Shown here: positions 47,424 through 58,728 of the stretch, piece by piece | Layout of the letters: each line of letters starts with the position of its first letter | Position numbering within the stretch: position 1 is the first letter of the stretch | Assembly (NCBI GenBank): GCA_000469685.2 | Contig: LS997567.1 | Coordinates: 23,513,926 to 23,577,925, forward strand | Direction: 5' to 3' | DNA: 64,000 nucleotides | Source: Haemonchus contortus | Lineage: Eukaryota > Nematoda > Chromadorea > Rhabditida > Trichostrongylidae | Program-made: the position numbers and the translations under genes | Notes under the pieces: generated by a model | What the model saw: only the letters and a program-made list of their open reading frames with translations | What the model was told of the DNA's origin: nothing | Databases searched by the model: none

Positions 47424-48850
47424 GTGAGAATTTCTAGAAGATCAAATCCATTCATCAAACATTATATCCTCCACTCTGTTCATGCGTCGCCATCTTCCTT
47501 CAAACATCATTATCACACTTTCATAGAAGATTCCAGACTTAGAATAGAAAAACCCTATCAGGTGCTTTTTGCGGTCCCCAGTGGATCGAACGATTCTTCT
47601 TCCGAAAAATTATGCAGAAAACTAAACAAGTGGTAGTCCGATGGGGATATGTACGGACTATATGAGGGGTGTGGTAATAAAACTCAGCTCCTCCAATTTT
47701 TTAAGAGTGGTCGAAAATACATGTGGTCTGGAGTTATCCTGTTCGAAGACAACGCCCTTACGATTGGCCCTTTCTGGACGCTTCTGGTCTATCGCTGCTT
47801 TCAAACTGTCGGGCGGAGTACAGTACCTTTCCGAAGTTAGTCTTTATTTATTCAGATAATAAATGATTCCCTCTCAACCACACCAACAACACAACATACA
47901 GGGTGACCCACACGAAGTGTGATGGGCAATGAAAAAAAATCAACTTATGGGCTTCTAGGCTGGAGGATGCTGTGATCCCTTGGGCGGAAAGGAACGCGAT
48001 GAACGTCAGCTAAACCTTCTCTAGGATTGGGCACTAGTCCACAGCGCAAAGAAGACGCTGCGTTGTTGTGAAACCACGCTTCCAGGTTTTTGGGGCGGAG
48101 CAGGTTTAACCTTCAAATCCTCCGATCTCAATCCTGTGGATTTTGCTGTATCAGCGATTCTGGAGCAAAAAGCCTCCGCTTTCGAACACGGGTCTTTGGA
48201 TCCTCTGAAAAGAAACTCTCTTGTAGAAGCGGGGGATGAAAGCGATTGCGCGCATTCTGTAAAGTTTCCGATGGAGGTTGGATGTTTGCATTAAAGCGAA
48301 ATATGGTCATTTTGCATGCGAAAAGTGACACACTTCATGTGGGTCACCCTATAATCTTCCGCGCCTATATTTTGACATTTAGAGGGGTTTGTCATGAATG
48401 GCTGGAAAGGCCCCACGATCGTTTCCGCTCCAGGTTGTGTACACGACCCCCCTTTCGTCTCCCGTTTTCATGCGTTCCAGAAACAGCTCATTGTTGTCCC
48501 GTTTGAACAAGCAGTCGTACACGGAGGCGCGGTCCATCACATTGCGCTCGCTCGGTTCGTGAGGTACCCGAACATTACGGCGCTTAACAGAGCCGAGTTT
48601 CAACAGAAGGTTATGGATGGCTGATTTCGAAACATTATCTTTCGCGAGTAGTGATGGGTCGATTCGTTTCGATTAACATTTCGTTTGGGGCGCTTTAAAC
48701 TGATAATAGCTTCCCTAGGCGCTGCTGACCTTCGACAGTAAATTCACCCTGTCTCAATTCCGCAATTCACTCATGCACATTACGATCCCCTACAGCATTG
48801 TCTACTTAAACGTCACAAATTTTTAGCGCGGCTTTAGCCGCGTTAATGCC
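47424..48850 (-). pseudogene. Mariner transposase relic, split by a younger mariner deletion derivative
   Basis: Minus strand. The N-terminal half at about 48800-48354 has L-R-Q-G-E-F-T-V, V-S-K-S-A-I-H-N-L-L, R-V-P-H-E-P-S-E-R-N and K-T-G-D-E-R (the first catalytic Asp, in T-G-D-E). The C-terminal half at 47897-47424 has I-I-Y-Y, F-E-Q-D-N-S-R-P-H and, after a frame slip, a P-Y-I-S-P-S-D-Y-H-L-F remnant. The halves become continuous if 47899-48351 and one TA are removed, at the place where mariners carry C-V-W-W-D. Terminal inverted repeats were not located. Confidence 0.78.
47899..48351 (+). mobile_element. 453-bp deletion derivative of the GGGTGACCCACATGAAG mariner
   Basis: Ends CAGGGTGACCCACACGAAGTG and CACTTCATGTGGGTCACCC, flanked by TA (47897-47898, 48352-48353). 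Keeps only the C-terminal transposase part (C-x-T-T-L-P-G-F-W near 48075, S-D-L-N-P-V-D-F near 48124-48147). It is related to 44856-46070 and nested in an unrelated mariner relic. Confidence 0.87.
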
Positions 48851-49037
48851 ACTGCGGTAGAAGCAAAGCATCAGATGCGGAAAATGCGCGTGTAGTCCTC
48901 AGTTTTCACTTGAGCCCTATATTATTAGACTCTGAAGAATGTTAGAAGAATTCAGCTAGAAATACAGAGGACTTACTCTTTCAGAAAATATTATATATAA
49001 CCCTATAAGGTTAGGTTCTTGATTTCTTGTACAACAG

Positions 49038-49745
49038 TTGATAAACCCAGGGTGTTCAAGAACGGCGGAAACCTTGCGGACAACCCAATCTATGAAGACA
49101 ACCGTCGTGAAGAATCTATTGAAAACGATGGAGAAGCTAAGGACACGAAGGAATTCAGCTGTTGATGCTGAAACTGAAAGCAGTCCTATAGTAATAGACA
49201 CTTCGAAGGCAGCACGAGGACCTGGGTCTCGTACAGAAAGGCTGACTGTGTGAGTCCCATTGGGCTTTTTGTCCACGGCAATATGATGGATGGATACAAT
49301 ATGGATGTAAACCGCGTCCTGAGAACCCTTAGCTTCCCATGCGATTTGCTTTCCTCCCTTTACACTGGTGTATCTCTTGACGTGGCCTTGAAAAACGGTG
49401 CCGCGAACAGTCTCGTCATCACTGTGCATTTGAGATCTACGAGCTCCAAGGCACCGGCTACTTGATTCAATGCGGAGGCGCGTGTGCGAAAGTGCGTGGG
49501 GAAGATCGTGAGACCATTGAAAATTCGTTTGGATGAACACGGAAGAGCGTTGGTCAATCCCGCTGCCTAACCAACATCAGTTTCTGAAGGCACCGTACAC
49601 TTCGGTATGAGTAAGAAATCGCTCCATCTTTCGATGTGGGGGTTCTGCATAGATATTTGGTACGGCTTCTGGAAAAGGAAATTATGGAAGCACGTAAAAT
49701 ATATCGCATCAAGCCGAAAAATATTGCAAAGGATGGATGAAAATA
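49038..49745 (+). pseudogene. Penelope-like element 3' part, degenerate
   Basis: Plus strand: V-V-K-N-L-L-K-T-M-E-K-L-R-T-R near 49099 (matching 18016), a broken middle region, then Y-E-L-Q-G-T-G-Y near 49438. A GIY-YIG remnant follows, ending V-G-V-L-H-R-Y-L-V-R-L-L-E-K-E-I-M-E-A-R-K (from about 49636). The order is the natural one, unlike the inverted arrangement at 17.5-18.2 kb. Several stops. The 194-codon minus-strand frame over the same bases is a shadow. Confidence 0.65.
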
Positions 49746-49899
49746 CAGATGGATGAGCTCATGAGCCTGATCTAATGCTATACACTTCGCGCCTCATAAC
49801 AAGAGCGTAGGCAACTATACATAGTATACGTTAAGCTCTAAAGAAGTCCTTACATGCCTAAAGCTCACCAATTAAAGTGAAGAAGCAAGAGCTCTGGAA

Positions 49900-50500
49900 A
49901 TTATATATCCTCACTTTGTATAAAGCACTCCCGGCTGTCCGTCTGTCTGTGTGCCACGAAATTGCATACAACCTGAAGAAGCATCCAGCGAGGTCCATCA
50001 GGTTTGGAATGGATGACATCAGACAAGACCAGCAAAGCACATGTGAGCTCAGCAGCGCTCCGTCCGAAGGGGGCGGTACATGCACTACAGTGAGGTGGCC
50101 ATGGGTGAATCATCCGAATGCCTGGAGACCAGAAAAGAATATTGGAGCAACGAGGTCTTGTATGTGCTGGGCATTCGAGGCGCAGCGACGTCCGCCAGCG
50201 GTGAGGCGTTCTTTCAAACAGAAAGTGCTCTTACAAAAAAGGGTAACCCTGATCAAAAACGTTCAAGAATTCGGAAAAAGTGGTCGGAGATTACTGAAGA
50301 AAGATTGATCAAATTTTGATAGTGGCCAAAGCATACATCGAGGTGGGCGTAGCTAAGATCAAACACTCACACGTTCTTCGAAACCCATCTAGAATGCAGG
50401 AAAAATGTGGTTAGATGTTGTTTAAAGGAAGAGAGCCAAATTTTCATGATGGGCGTACCCAAGATCTAAAATCCAGAACTCTGCCCAAAACCCTCTTGAA
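49900..50500 (+). repeat. Fragment of Helitron-like element, copy C
   Basis: TATATATCCTCACTTTGTATAA, a short CTGTCCGTCTGTCTG microsatellite, ACCTGAAGAAGCATCC, AGCGCTCCGTCCGAAGGGGGCG, then about two worn 127-bp units (GAGGTGGGCGTAGCTAAGATC at about 50340, GATGGGCGTACCCAAGATC at about 50450). Same order as copies A and B. Confidence 0.7.
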
Positions 50501-50781
50501 TAACGAGCATTGCACATCCGTGAGTCTGAATCTTGCGAAACACCGTATTACCTGAGGAACTTTTGTGAGGGAAGGGGTCAACAAGCACAACGAGGGAGAC
50601 AATTCCGTGGTGGGTGAAGCCCGGGCCGTACCTCCTCTTCTCAAAAAATTCATAAATCGATTTGTCTACAAGCCAAATGATTTGAGAACAGAGATCGGCT
50701 TCAAATTTTATAACTATGCACAAAGAGTCCTTCATTGCGATGCACGCGTTAGTGGGCGTTGTCTCCAATTTTTTATTTATA
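50501..50781. other. No feature recognised
   Basis: Lies between copy C and the TA-flanked MITE. A 103-codon plus-strand frame begins here and runs into the MITE; no known product. Confidence 0.4.
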
Positions 50782-51289
50782 CAGTAGCGCTCAAAAGTAT
50801 TCGGCGAAATGCTTCTTCAGTTATAATTTTCAGTCATAACTCCTTTCCTACTGGATCTAATCGAGCGAAATTTTAATATGTGTAGCATTGGTTTGGTGTG
50901 AACATTTACCACTATTAACCTGCAATCTGATCATGATCCAGATATCAAAGACGGCTTGAGCAAAAAATCAACTGGAAATACCAATGGTGGTCCTTCTAAA
51001 AGTTCTTTCCTTTTTGCTATGTCTTAAGTGTACGAGCACTAATGTCGAACCCAGAAGAGAAGAAAAACGTACTCAATGTCCGAATAACTGCAGACGTCAC
51101 AAATTTGCTTTCAGCACAGTCTACAAACGCCTCCCCATTAATATGTGGATATGGCTGTTTTGCAGTCAAGTACTGTTGGACAGTGCAAAATATGCTCCAG
51201 CTGAACATATCAAAATTTCATGTGATTTGCTCCACTGGGAAAAAAGTTACGGCAAGTTAAAGTTGGCCGAATACTTTTGAGCGCTACTG
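50782..51289 (+). mobile_element. 508-bp Tc1-type MITE, copy 1
   Basis: TA at 50780-50781 and 51290-51291; ends CAGTAGCGCTCAAAAGTATT and exact complement. Same length as the copy at 57515-58022 (opposite orientation) and similar throughout. No transposase; short frames within it are not conserved family members that I recognise. Confidence 0.93.
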
Positions 51290-51515
51290 TATATAAGGAT
51301 AAAGCGGCAATTTGTGTGTTTGTTTGCATGTCCATTTGTGCATCCTTCCGAAGGACAGGTAGGCACGATGAATAGTATGAATGTCACGTGAGCGCGATGA
51401 GGGTACAGTTATGAAATGGGAAGTCAACCGATACTGTTTATAACGTAATTTAACAAGTCGTAAGTAAGCAATAGTAGGCATTTGGTGCACGTGTTAGCGT
51501 GCGTAGCCGAACTGG
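51290..51515 (+). mobile_element. Short Helitron-like derivative, copy F
   Basis: TATATAAGGATAAAGCGGC, TGTGTTTGTTTGCATGTCC, then a 3' end with a CACG..CGTG hairpin (GCACGTGTTAGCGTGC, 51487-51502), nine bases and CTGG before a T (51512-51515). The hairpin plus CTRR matches copy B. The left end is taken by the MITE at 50782-51289, whose TA duplication forms its TATATAA. Confidence 0.5.
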
Positions 51516-51534
51516 TTAGTTATACAGTGCGTCG

Positions 51535-53051
51535 CCAAATGATACAGCCACCCCTAATTTCCCCAAAAACCCACAGTATTTGATATTTCTGAAAAACTGC
51601 CAAAGTAAAAAATGTGTGAAATTTGGATTGCAATTCGCACATTATCACCAAATTCCAGCTCGAAAACACGAGCATTTTTTTGGCCAATTTTTCAGTAGAG
51701 GGTGCTTTTCTAACGCCGCCAAATGATACAGCCGATTCTTGTCTTCGTGTCGTTTTTTAGTTCAACGCAACAAAATTGCTTCGATTATGTAATGTTCTTT
51801 ATTTTCAGGCAATGGGAAGAGAAATTTGCTTTCGTAATTTAAATAAGGTCAAATCCTCGCGAAAAAAGAAGCAGGGACTGTCAAATCGCAGAATCGCGCG
51901 AGATTTGGGTCGATGTCACACAGTTTGGATAATTTCGTCAAGGCCTGAAGCCTATGATAAACCAGAAGAAGTGCTGGACGTCCTTCGCTGCTTTCCGACA
52001 GAAACAAGTGCCGTACTTTGAGGGACATCGAACTCCACTGAGTCCTGTATGGAAATCCGGTCGTTTCTGTCTCAAAAAGCACTGTTTGGAAGGTAATCAG
52101 AAAGTCCAAGTTCATTTTCTAGCGGAAAATGCGTAAGGCGCCCTTCTAACAAAAAGACATCGAGGAAATCGGGTTGCTTTCGCTAAACGGTGCAGCCGAA
52201 CCGAGTGGAATAAGGTGTTCTTCATGTGCTGACATTTGACCTTCCTTCTCTTGATAATCTTTATTTTTCAAGTCGGTTTTTCCGATGAAAAGAAGTTCAA
52301 TTGTGATGGTCCAGACCTGAACCGATTTCACTGGCACGATCTGAGAAAAAAAGAAACTTCAGTTTTCTAGACGCAACTTCAAGGGATGAGAGTAATGGTT
52401 TGGGCCGCAATTTCATCGAGTAGGCTTACCCGTTTATGATTTGTATCAAAAGAGATGAGCTCATCCCTTTCGAACTGTTATGCGCCGTGCACTTCTCCCT
52501 TCTTGGCGTCAGAATCTCCACCGAAACATTGATTTTATGCAAGATAACGCTCCAATTTACGTCAGCAGGAGCACCCAAGCTTGGTTCTCTCGGCACTTCT
52601 GCCCTGACCAGCGAACAGCTCCGGTCTAAATTCGATGGAAAATGTGTGGGGCGCCATGGTGCGGAAGATTTACGCCCAAAACAAGCAACTCCGAGGCGTC
52701 AAGGAGTTGAAAAAAGAGTTAATCGAAGCATGGCACCAAGTCGCCCAGGAGCTGACCGATAATTTTAATTCGAGCTTAGACCACCGTAATATCAAAGAAA
52801 TTCGAAAGAATGATGCTGTCAGCTGATTATTGACCTTGCAACTTTCCCTCCTTGTTGTGTGTTTTTTGTTAAATAAATTAATTGGAAAATTGACCACAAA
52901 ATGTTTGTGTTTTCGAGCTGGAATTTGGTGATAATGTGCGAATTGCAGTTCAAATTTGCCACATTTTTTACTTTGGCAGTTTTTCAAAAACATCGTACAC
53001 AGTGAGATTTTGGGAAAATCAGAGGTAGCTCTATCATTTGGCGATGCACTG
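51535..53051 (+). mobile_element. Degenerate Tc1-like transposon, 1,517 bp
   Basis: TA-flanked (51533-51534, 53052-53053), ends CAGTGCGTCGCCAAATGATA and TATCATTTGGCGATGCACTG (one or two mismatches), with long imperfect inverted arms. Plus-strand transposase: N-terminal helix-turn-helix region from ATG 51811 (M-G-R-E..L-S-N-R-R-I-A-R-D-L-G), F-S-D-E-K-K-F-N near 52279, M-Q-D-N-A-P near 52537, and N-V-W-G-A-M-V-R-K-I-Y near 52640 with the usual helical tail to 52826. These are the three acidic positions of a Tc1-type D-D-E enzyme, but several stops and shifts intervene. Confidence 0.87.
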
Positions 53052-53053
53052 TA

Positions 53054-54100
53054 TGATACCAGTTGGGCTCCGCACATTAAAGCGTCTCAATAAAGAACGC
53101 ATCATACACAGATTACTTTTTTAATCTGAGCGCTGCCCCTCGGAAATCTGGCTGAAGAAGGTTGTGGTGAGCAATGAGCTTTTTTGAAAAATTCAGCGCT
53201 CGCCTACAAATGAGTCTCTTTCGTCCGACTAGCCAACCCATTCCTAAACTTTGCCCATTTTCCAGGGCGTGTGGGCTTTTTGGAGCAAAATCATGAAGTT
53301 TTTCCCATTAAACGGCCCATTCCGTTGATTGTTCCTCCCCAAGCAGTGGGGTTTCCTTAGGCTCATATATGCTCTGCTGATCTAGCCCGAAGCCCCAGCT
53401 GTCAAAAAATTCACCCGACTTTTCAGGTAGTGCCTAATTCGGAAAGATAGACAAACAGGAACGAATCTTTAAGTAAGTGGTGATATGTCGGAGATAGTAA
53501 GTAGTAAGTAGGTTACCATCATCGATCGCCACGTTAACAGCTACAGTCCCACCACGTTTCTTCAAATTTCTCAGAATTGGAACACTGCAGGCCAAATGGA
53601 ACAAAGTTGCGATTTATCGGTCAGTAACACAACAGACCGATATAGGAAAGCGGTGCATCGCCCTACATCCTACAGTGAATAACAGGGGACGCGCGATCCT
53701 ATTAATGTTGATAACTGAAAGCGCAGAAAACGTGCTTTAAGAACAAGCTTGCATGCGAAGTGAAAAACTGAAAGGAAAATGAGACCTAAAGTCAGAAAGA
53801 AGTTCAGTAATAACCCTCGACGTCCGTGTCGTTGCATACTCACGACATTCGCCAATTTCAATCGCAAGAGATCGCGGGTCGCGAATACAGCACGATCCTG
53901 TTATCTCGGCAACATAATCGCAACACAACCCCTCGATCTGAATTCGGATCTGCAGAGTAATCTAGAAAACTTTCGGATGCTGATTTTGGGCTTCCCCTCA
54001 CCCCCTCCCGTAGTCCAGTCCGTCCTGTCTTATAGCACTAGTTAGTGTTCCCATACAGCTGCCTGCATCCCTTCCGAATTTGACCACACTGGGAGTACAA
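53054..54100. other. No gene recognised
   Basis: Overlapping short frames on both strands around 53670-54045; no recognisable product, no clear repeat. Confidence 0.4.
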
Positions 54101-54870
54101 TTTCCGCGCACGCCTTGCTCCCAGCGCGCTAAGTGCACCATTGCTACGTGACTTTAGTATAACAATCATCATTATCGTGTGGCCTATAACAATTCAAATT
54201 TCAACGTTTTAGCTAAAAGATTATTTTTTATTTTTTTTTCGGCTCTGCCCCCAGTGGGCGGATTCTACACCTGCCGCCTGCCACACGTGCTCCCATTCTG
54301 CTACCTGGCAAAAGTGTTTCCACCCTGCCACCTGTATTTTTCCAAATTTGACAGCTCCAGCTCTCAGAGAACAATTTTCGTGCAATCTCCACCCCCCAAT
54401 GGGCGGGGTCCACACCTGCCGCACCACTAGTGGAAACAGTGTTCCCATCGGCCACTTGTATCTACCGCCGCAAAATATGAACGCACTGATTTCAAGGAAG
54501 CAAAATTTGCGTACGTTCCTTTTCCAGGGAGAGAAGTTTAAACCTGCTACCTGTCACTAGTGTTTCCCTCTTGTCCCCTAAATCCGTTTCAAATTCGATA
54601 GCTCCAGCCTGGGAGAACAAATCCTGCTCACGCTCTACCCCCACTGATTGTGAGCCGAATAAGCACCTACCGCCTTTGGTGTTCTCATTCTGCCTCTGTA
54701 TTTCTTTCGAAATTGTACTTTCTAAACTCGCGGGAACAGGGATTATGTATTTCCGGTAAAACACACTTTTCGCGTAGGGCCCGCCCCTCATGTTCTGGGC
54801 CTGCCTCAAGTCAGGTGTTCATCAGTAGCTCAGTTCATTCCCCTTTTGATTCAACCTGGCTAAGCTTTTC
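54101..54870 (+). repeat. GC-rich minisatellite copy
   Basis: About four worn units related to 10300-10800 with CCCCCAGTGGGCGGATTCTACACCTGCCGCCTGCC near 54249 and similar words near 54394 and 54640 spaced by roughly 120-150 bp, ending near CCCGCCCCTCATG. No microsatellite beside it. Confidence 0.7.
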
Positions 54871-55029
54871 CAGTTTGATATCTATTCCACCGCATAAGCT
54901 GATGACAAACAGACATAAGGCGAAATCGAAAAACGAATATTTGCGGTTATTGTAAGGATACTGTTTGGGTTTGAGTACGAATTCTCCATAGCAAATGAGC
55001 ACATCCATTGATGCTGACCACCTTGAATA
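54871..55029. other. No feature recognised
   Basis: Short unique stretch between two minisatellite copies. Confidence 0.4.
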
Positions 55030-56160
55030 CATGCTACATAGCAAGGACCCCTAACACTTTTTCTATCACTTTTTCCACGCTCTTCTGGAACAATTTTGAA
55101 CAGAGTCATGGATTGTTCATCTTGAGCCGTCCACCCCAGCCCAAACAACGCTCACTTAGGGATTCGACCACATCAATCCAGTAGCCTCCTGACCACCTCT
55201 TTTCCGCGTTCCAAATCGTATTCGAACAGGGTTATGAATCTGTTATTGCTCTCGGCCCAGTGCCAAACTCTGCCCACTTTGGAGATTTTATAACACTTCT
55301 TCTATGCCCTTTTAGCACTTTTTCCCTCGCTGTGGAACGCTTCTGCACTTTTCTTCGCCAGCCCTCTTCAGTGCAGACCCCACCCACTCCGTGAATTTCT
55401 TCTACAACCTCAACTCATCTTTTCCCGTGATGTGAAATATATTTGAACAGAGGTATGATTTTTTCATATTAATTCCACCCACCTCGATGCACACTCCGCC
55501 TACTTTGGGGGTTCAACCGCATTTATCCTATAGTCTCTGACCATCTTTTCCCGCGTTGTAGAATAATTCTGAACAAAGCCTTGAATTTTCAACATCCCCA
55601 GCGCACACCCCCCCCCCCCACCATTTTGGTGGGATGGGATGATGTGATGTACACCCCATTTCTTGCATAACTAACCACTTTTTCCGTACTCCAGAACGTT
55701 TCGAATAGAGTTATCAATACTCCATCTTAAGCCGCCCGACCCAGCGCAAACCCTGACCGCTTTTGCGATCTGGCCACGTTTTCCCGATATCCTCTAACCA
55801 CCTATTTTCCTTGGTCACTCACTTTGTTTTTTTTCTTTAGCCTCCACGCCTTCGTCGAAACGAGTTGTGAATTCTTGTGAAAACTACCGCCCATTTCGAG
55901 GATGTCCGCCCACAGCAAGTGAGTCTAGTTCCCCTGGTTTCTTGAAAAAACTCATCTTTGTTCATCTCTTCCCGACTTTTGCGACGCCAAAATTAGATGT
56001 TTGGACTTCAAAATCGCCCACTCCGGCACTCGCCCCATCCTCTGTGGTTCGCTGACCTCATATGCGCTATGTTGCTCTTGTCTCAGGCTTCACCCATCCC
56101 GACCTTGTACCAACCTCTACTGGTGTTTTTCAGGTAAGACCAGATTTCGCGACGCACATG
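55030..56160 (-). repeat. Helitron-like element, copy G (127-bp subfamily)
   Basis: Read on the minus strand from 56160: GCGAAATCTGGTCTTACCTG, GGTCGGGATGGGTGAAGCC, then about eight worn 127-bp units to about 55030 (for example ATAACTCTATTCGAAACGTTCTGGAGTACGG in complement near 55690-55720). Its microsatellite is the TA array that begins at 56161 and is now interrupted by two transposons. Confidence 0.7.
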
Positions 56161-56186
56161 CATATATATATATATATATATATATA
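56161..56186. repeat. TA microsatellite, left piece
   Basis: TATATA run beside copy G; continues at 57457-57514 and 58023-58195 after removal of two TA-specific insertions. Confidence 0.93.
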
Positions 56187-57453
56187 CAGGGTGTCCCAAA
56201 ATTATTTGCGCCGATTTATAGCAATATATTTGAAACTTCCCAACTGCGAAAGACGATGGAATTTCTATGCACGCTAGCTAACACTATGTGCTACAACATG
56301 CTGAAGTTGCATTTCAAAATATCCCCCGTGAGCGCGAATAGAAGTCAAAGTTTGCTTTCGACTTGATCGCATGTGGCACGCAGGTATCCTTCTCCATTTC
56401 TTCCCAGCCGTCCTCGAGCTTTTGCATTCTAGGACTCCAAACTGGGACTGCAAACTCGACAGGTCATCTTCTAATCAGGGACCATTCGTGGGATTCAAAT
56501 GAGTCAAGTTCTGGAAAATAGGATGACCATTCCTCTTCACAAATGAAGTCGGGCAGCTGTCGTCGGCACCACTCGCAGGCAAGCTTGGCTCTGTGGGCTG
56601 GAGTAGCGTCCTGCTAGAAGGGCTATGAGATGTTTCAGAAAACGTAGTCGGATCAATGTCTTATTTACTTCCATTAGTACGCCGTTTGAGTACTGGTCTT
56701 GGCCAATTTTCATGCCTGCACCAAAGAAACCACGAGCGGCTTACCCTTGCCAGTAATTTCCTCGAAAAACATCATTTTACAGTCCTGATAACAACCTTTT
56801 TGTGATACATTACACGCTGGATGTTCCTTCCCGGAATGCGAACATTTTGGTTGTTGAGGGATGGTTTTATCGTAAAAAAATTTTGATCAGAGAAAACGAC
56901 GAAGTGTTGCGTGTCATCACTCAGGTGGGTCTGCGACTTTCTGCATTTTTTGGATCTGCAGAATCTATTGAGACCGGGATTGGAGCATGCGATAGGAATG
57001 GTAGTGAGGCTTCTGCGTGACATTCTTCCATCGCGACAACTCCTGTAAGCCGAGCCCGTTGACTTCCTTTTGATGGGTCACCCAGGGTCCCGGCCGATTG
57101 GCATACGGACCATTTTAATAGTCCTATCTTCAGAAACATTCTACCTTTCTATCTTTCCTGGTTTGTCTCTGATTCAATCTTCTTTCCTGTATCGTTTAAT
57201 AGCCTTCTATACGGTTATTAGAAAAATCCCAAATAATTTAACAGCGCCCTTCCGTTTCTCGCGCATCAACGATTGCAAGTGGCATTGAATGAGCCTCCTC
57301 CATCTGAAAGATAATGGGAGTTCCACATCAGCAACCATGCATTTTGCAAGAAAACCTTCCTATGCAACTAATTAACAACAGGTAATGTGAATTTGATAGA
57401 TTATTTCTACCTTAAAAATTACTGAACTTTGGCGCAAATAATTTTGGGACACC

Positions 57454-57456
<3 letters not shown>
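56187..57456 (-). mobile_element. Degenerate mariner-like transposon (GGGTGTCCCAAAATTATTTG family)
   Basis: Ends CAGGGTGTCCCAAAATTATT and complement, flanked by TA on both sides. Minus-strand transposase remains: V-V-F-S-D-Q-N-F-F-T near 56896 (first Asp, in S-D), N-N-Q-N-V-R-I near 56850, and further along a worn second catalytic block (A-T-P-A-H-R-A-K-L-A-C-E-W near 56600) and a C-terminal stretch near 56420. Inactive because of stops and shifts. Confidence 0.83.

Positions 57457-57514
<58 letters not shown>
57457..57514. repeat. TA microsatellite, middle piece
   Basis: Uninterrupted TA run between the mariner at 56187-57456 and the MITE at 57515-58022. Confidence 0.97.
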
Positions 57515-58521
<1,007 letters not shown>

Positions 58522-58539
58522 TGGTGCATCGGTAATTCG
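58522..58539 (+). promoter_or_regulatory. Primer binding site, BEL/Pao
   Basis: TGGTGCATCGGTAATTCG directly after the LTR; TGG pairs with tRNA CCA. Different from the gypsy primer site. Confidence 0.7.
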
Positions 58540-58728
58540 CAAAGAACTCGGACCACAAAGAAGGTATCGGAACCAATCAAGTCCCAGGTACGAACTAATT
58601 AATTGACGCCTCACCATTTATTCGTTGCCATAGAGTTACTCCTTTTCGAATTTTGGTCTCAGAGCTACATTTTATCATTTTATCATTTATTCTCCTTCAT
58701 TTGCTCTCGAACTCTCTTCCAAATAAGA

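Noticed and set aside
48956..49540. 194-codon minus-strand frame
   Set aside because: Opposite the degenerate Penelope-like region; no recognisable domain, and the plus strand carries the homology to 18001-18186 and to the GIY-YIG copy.
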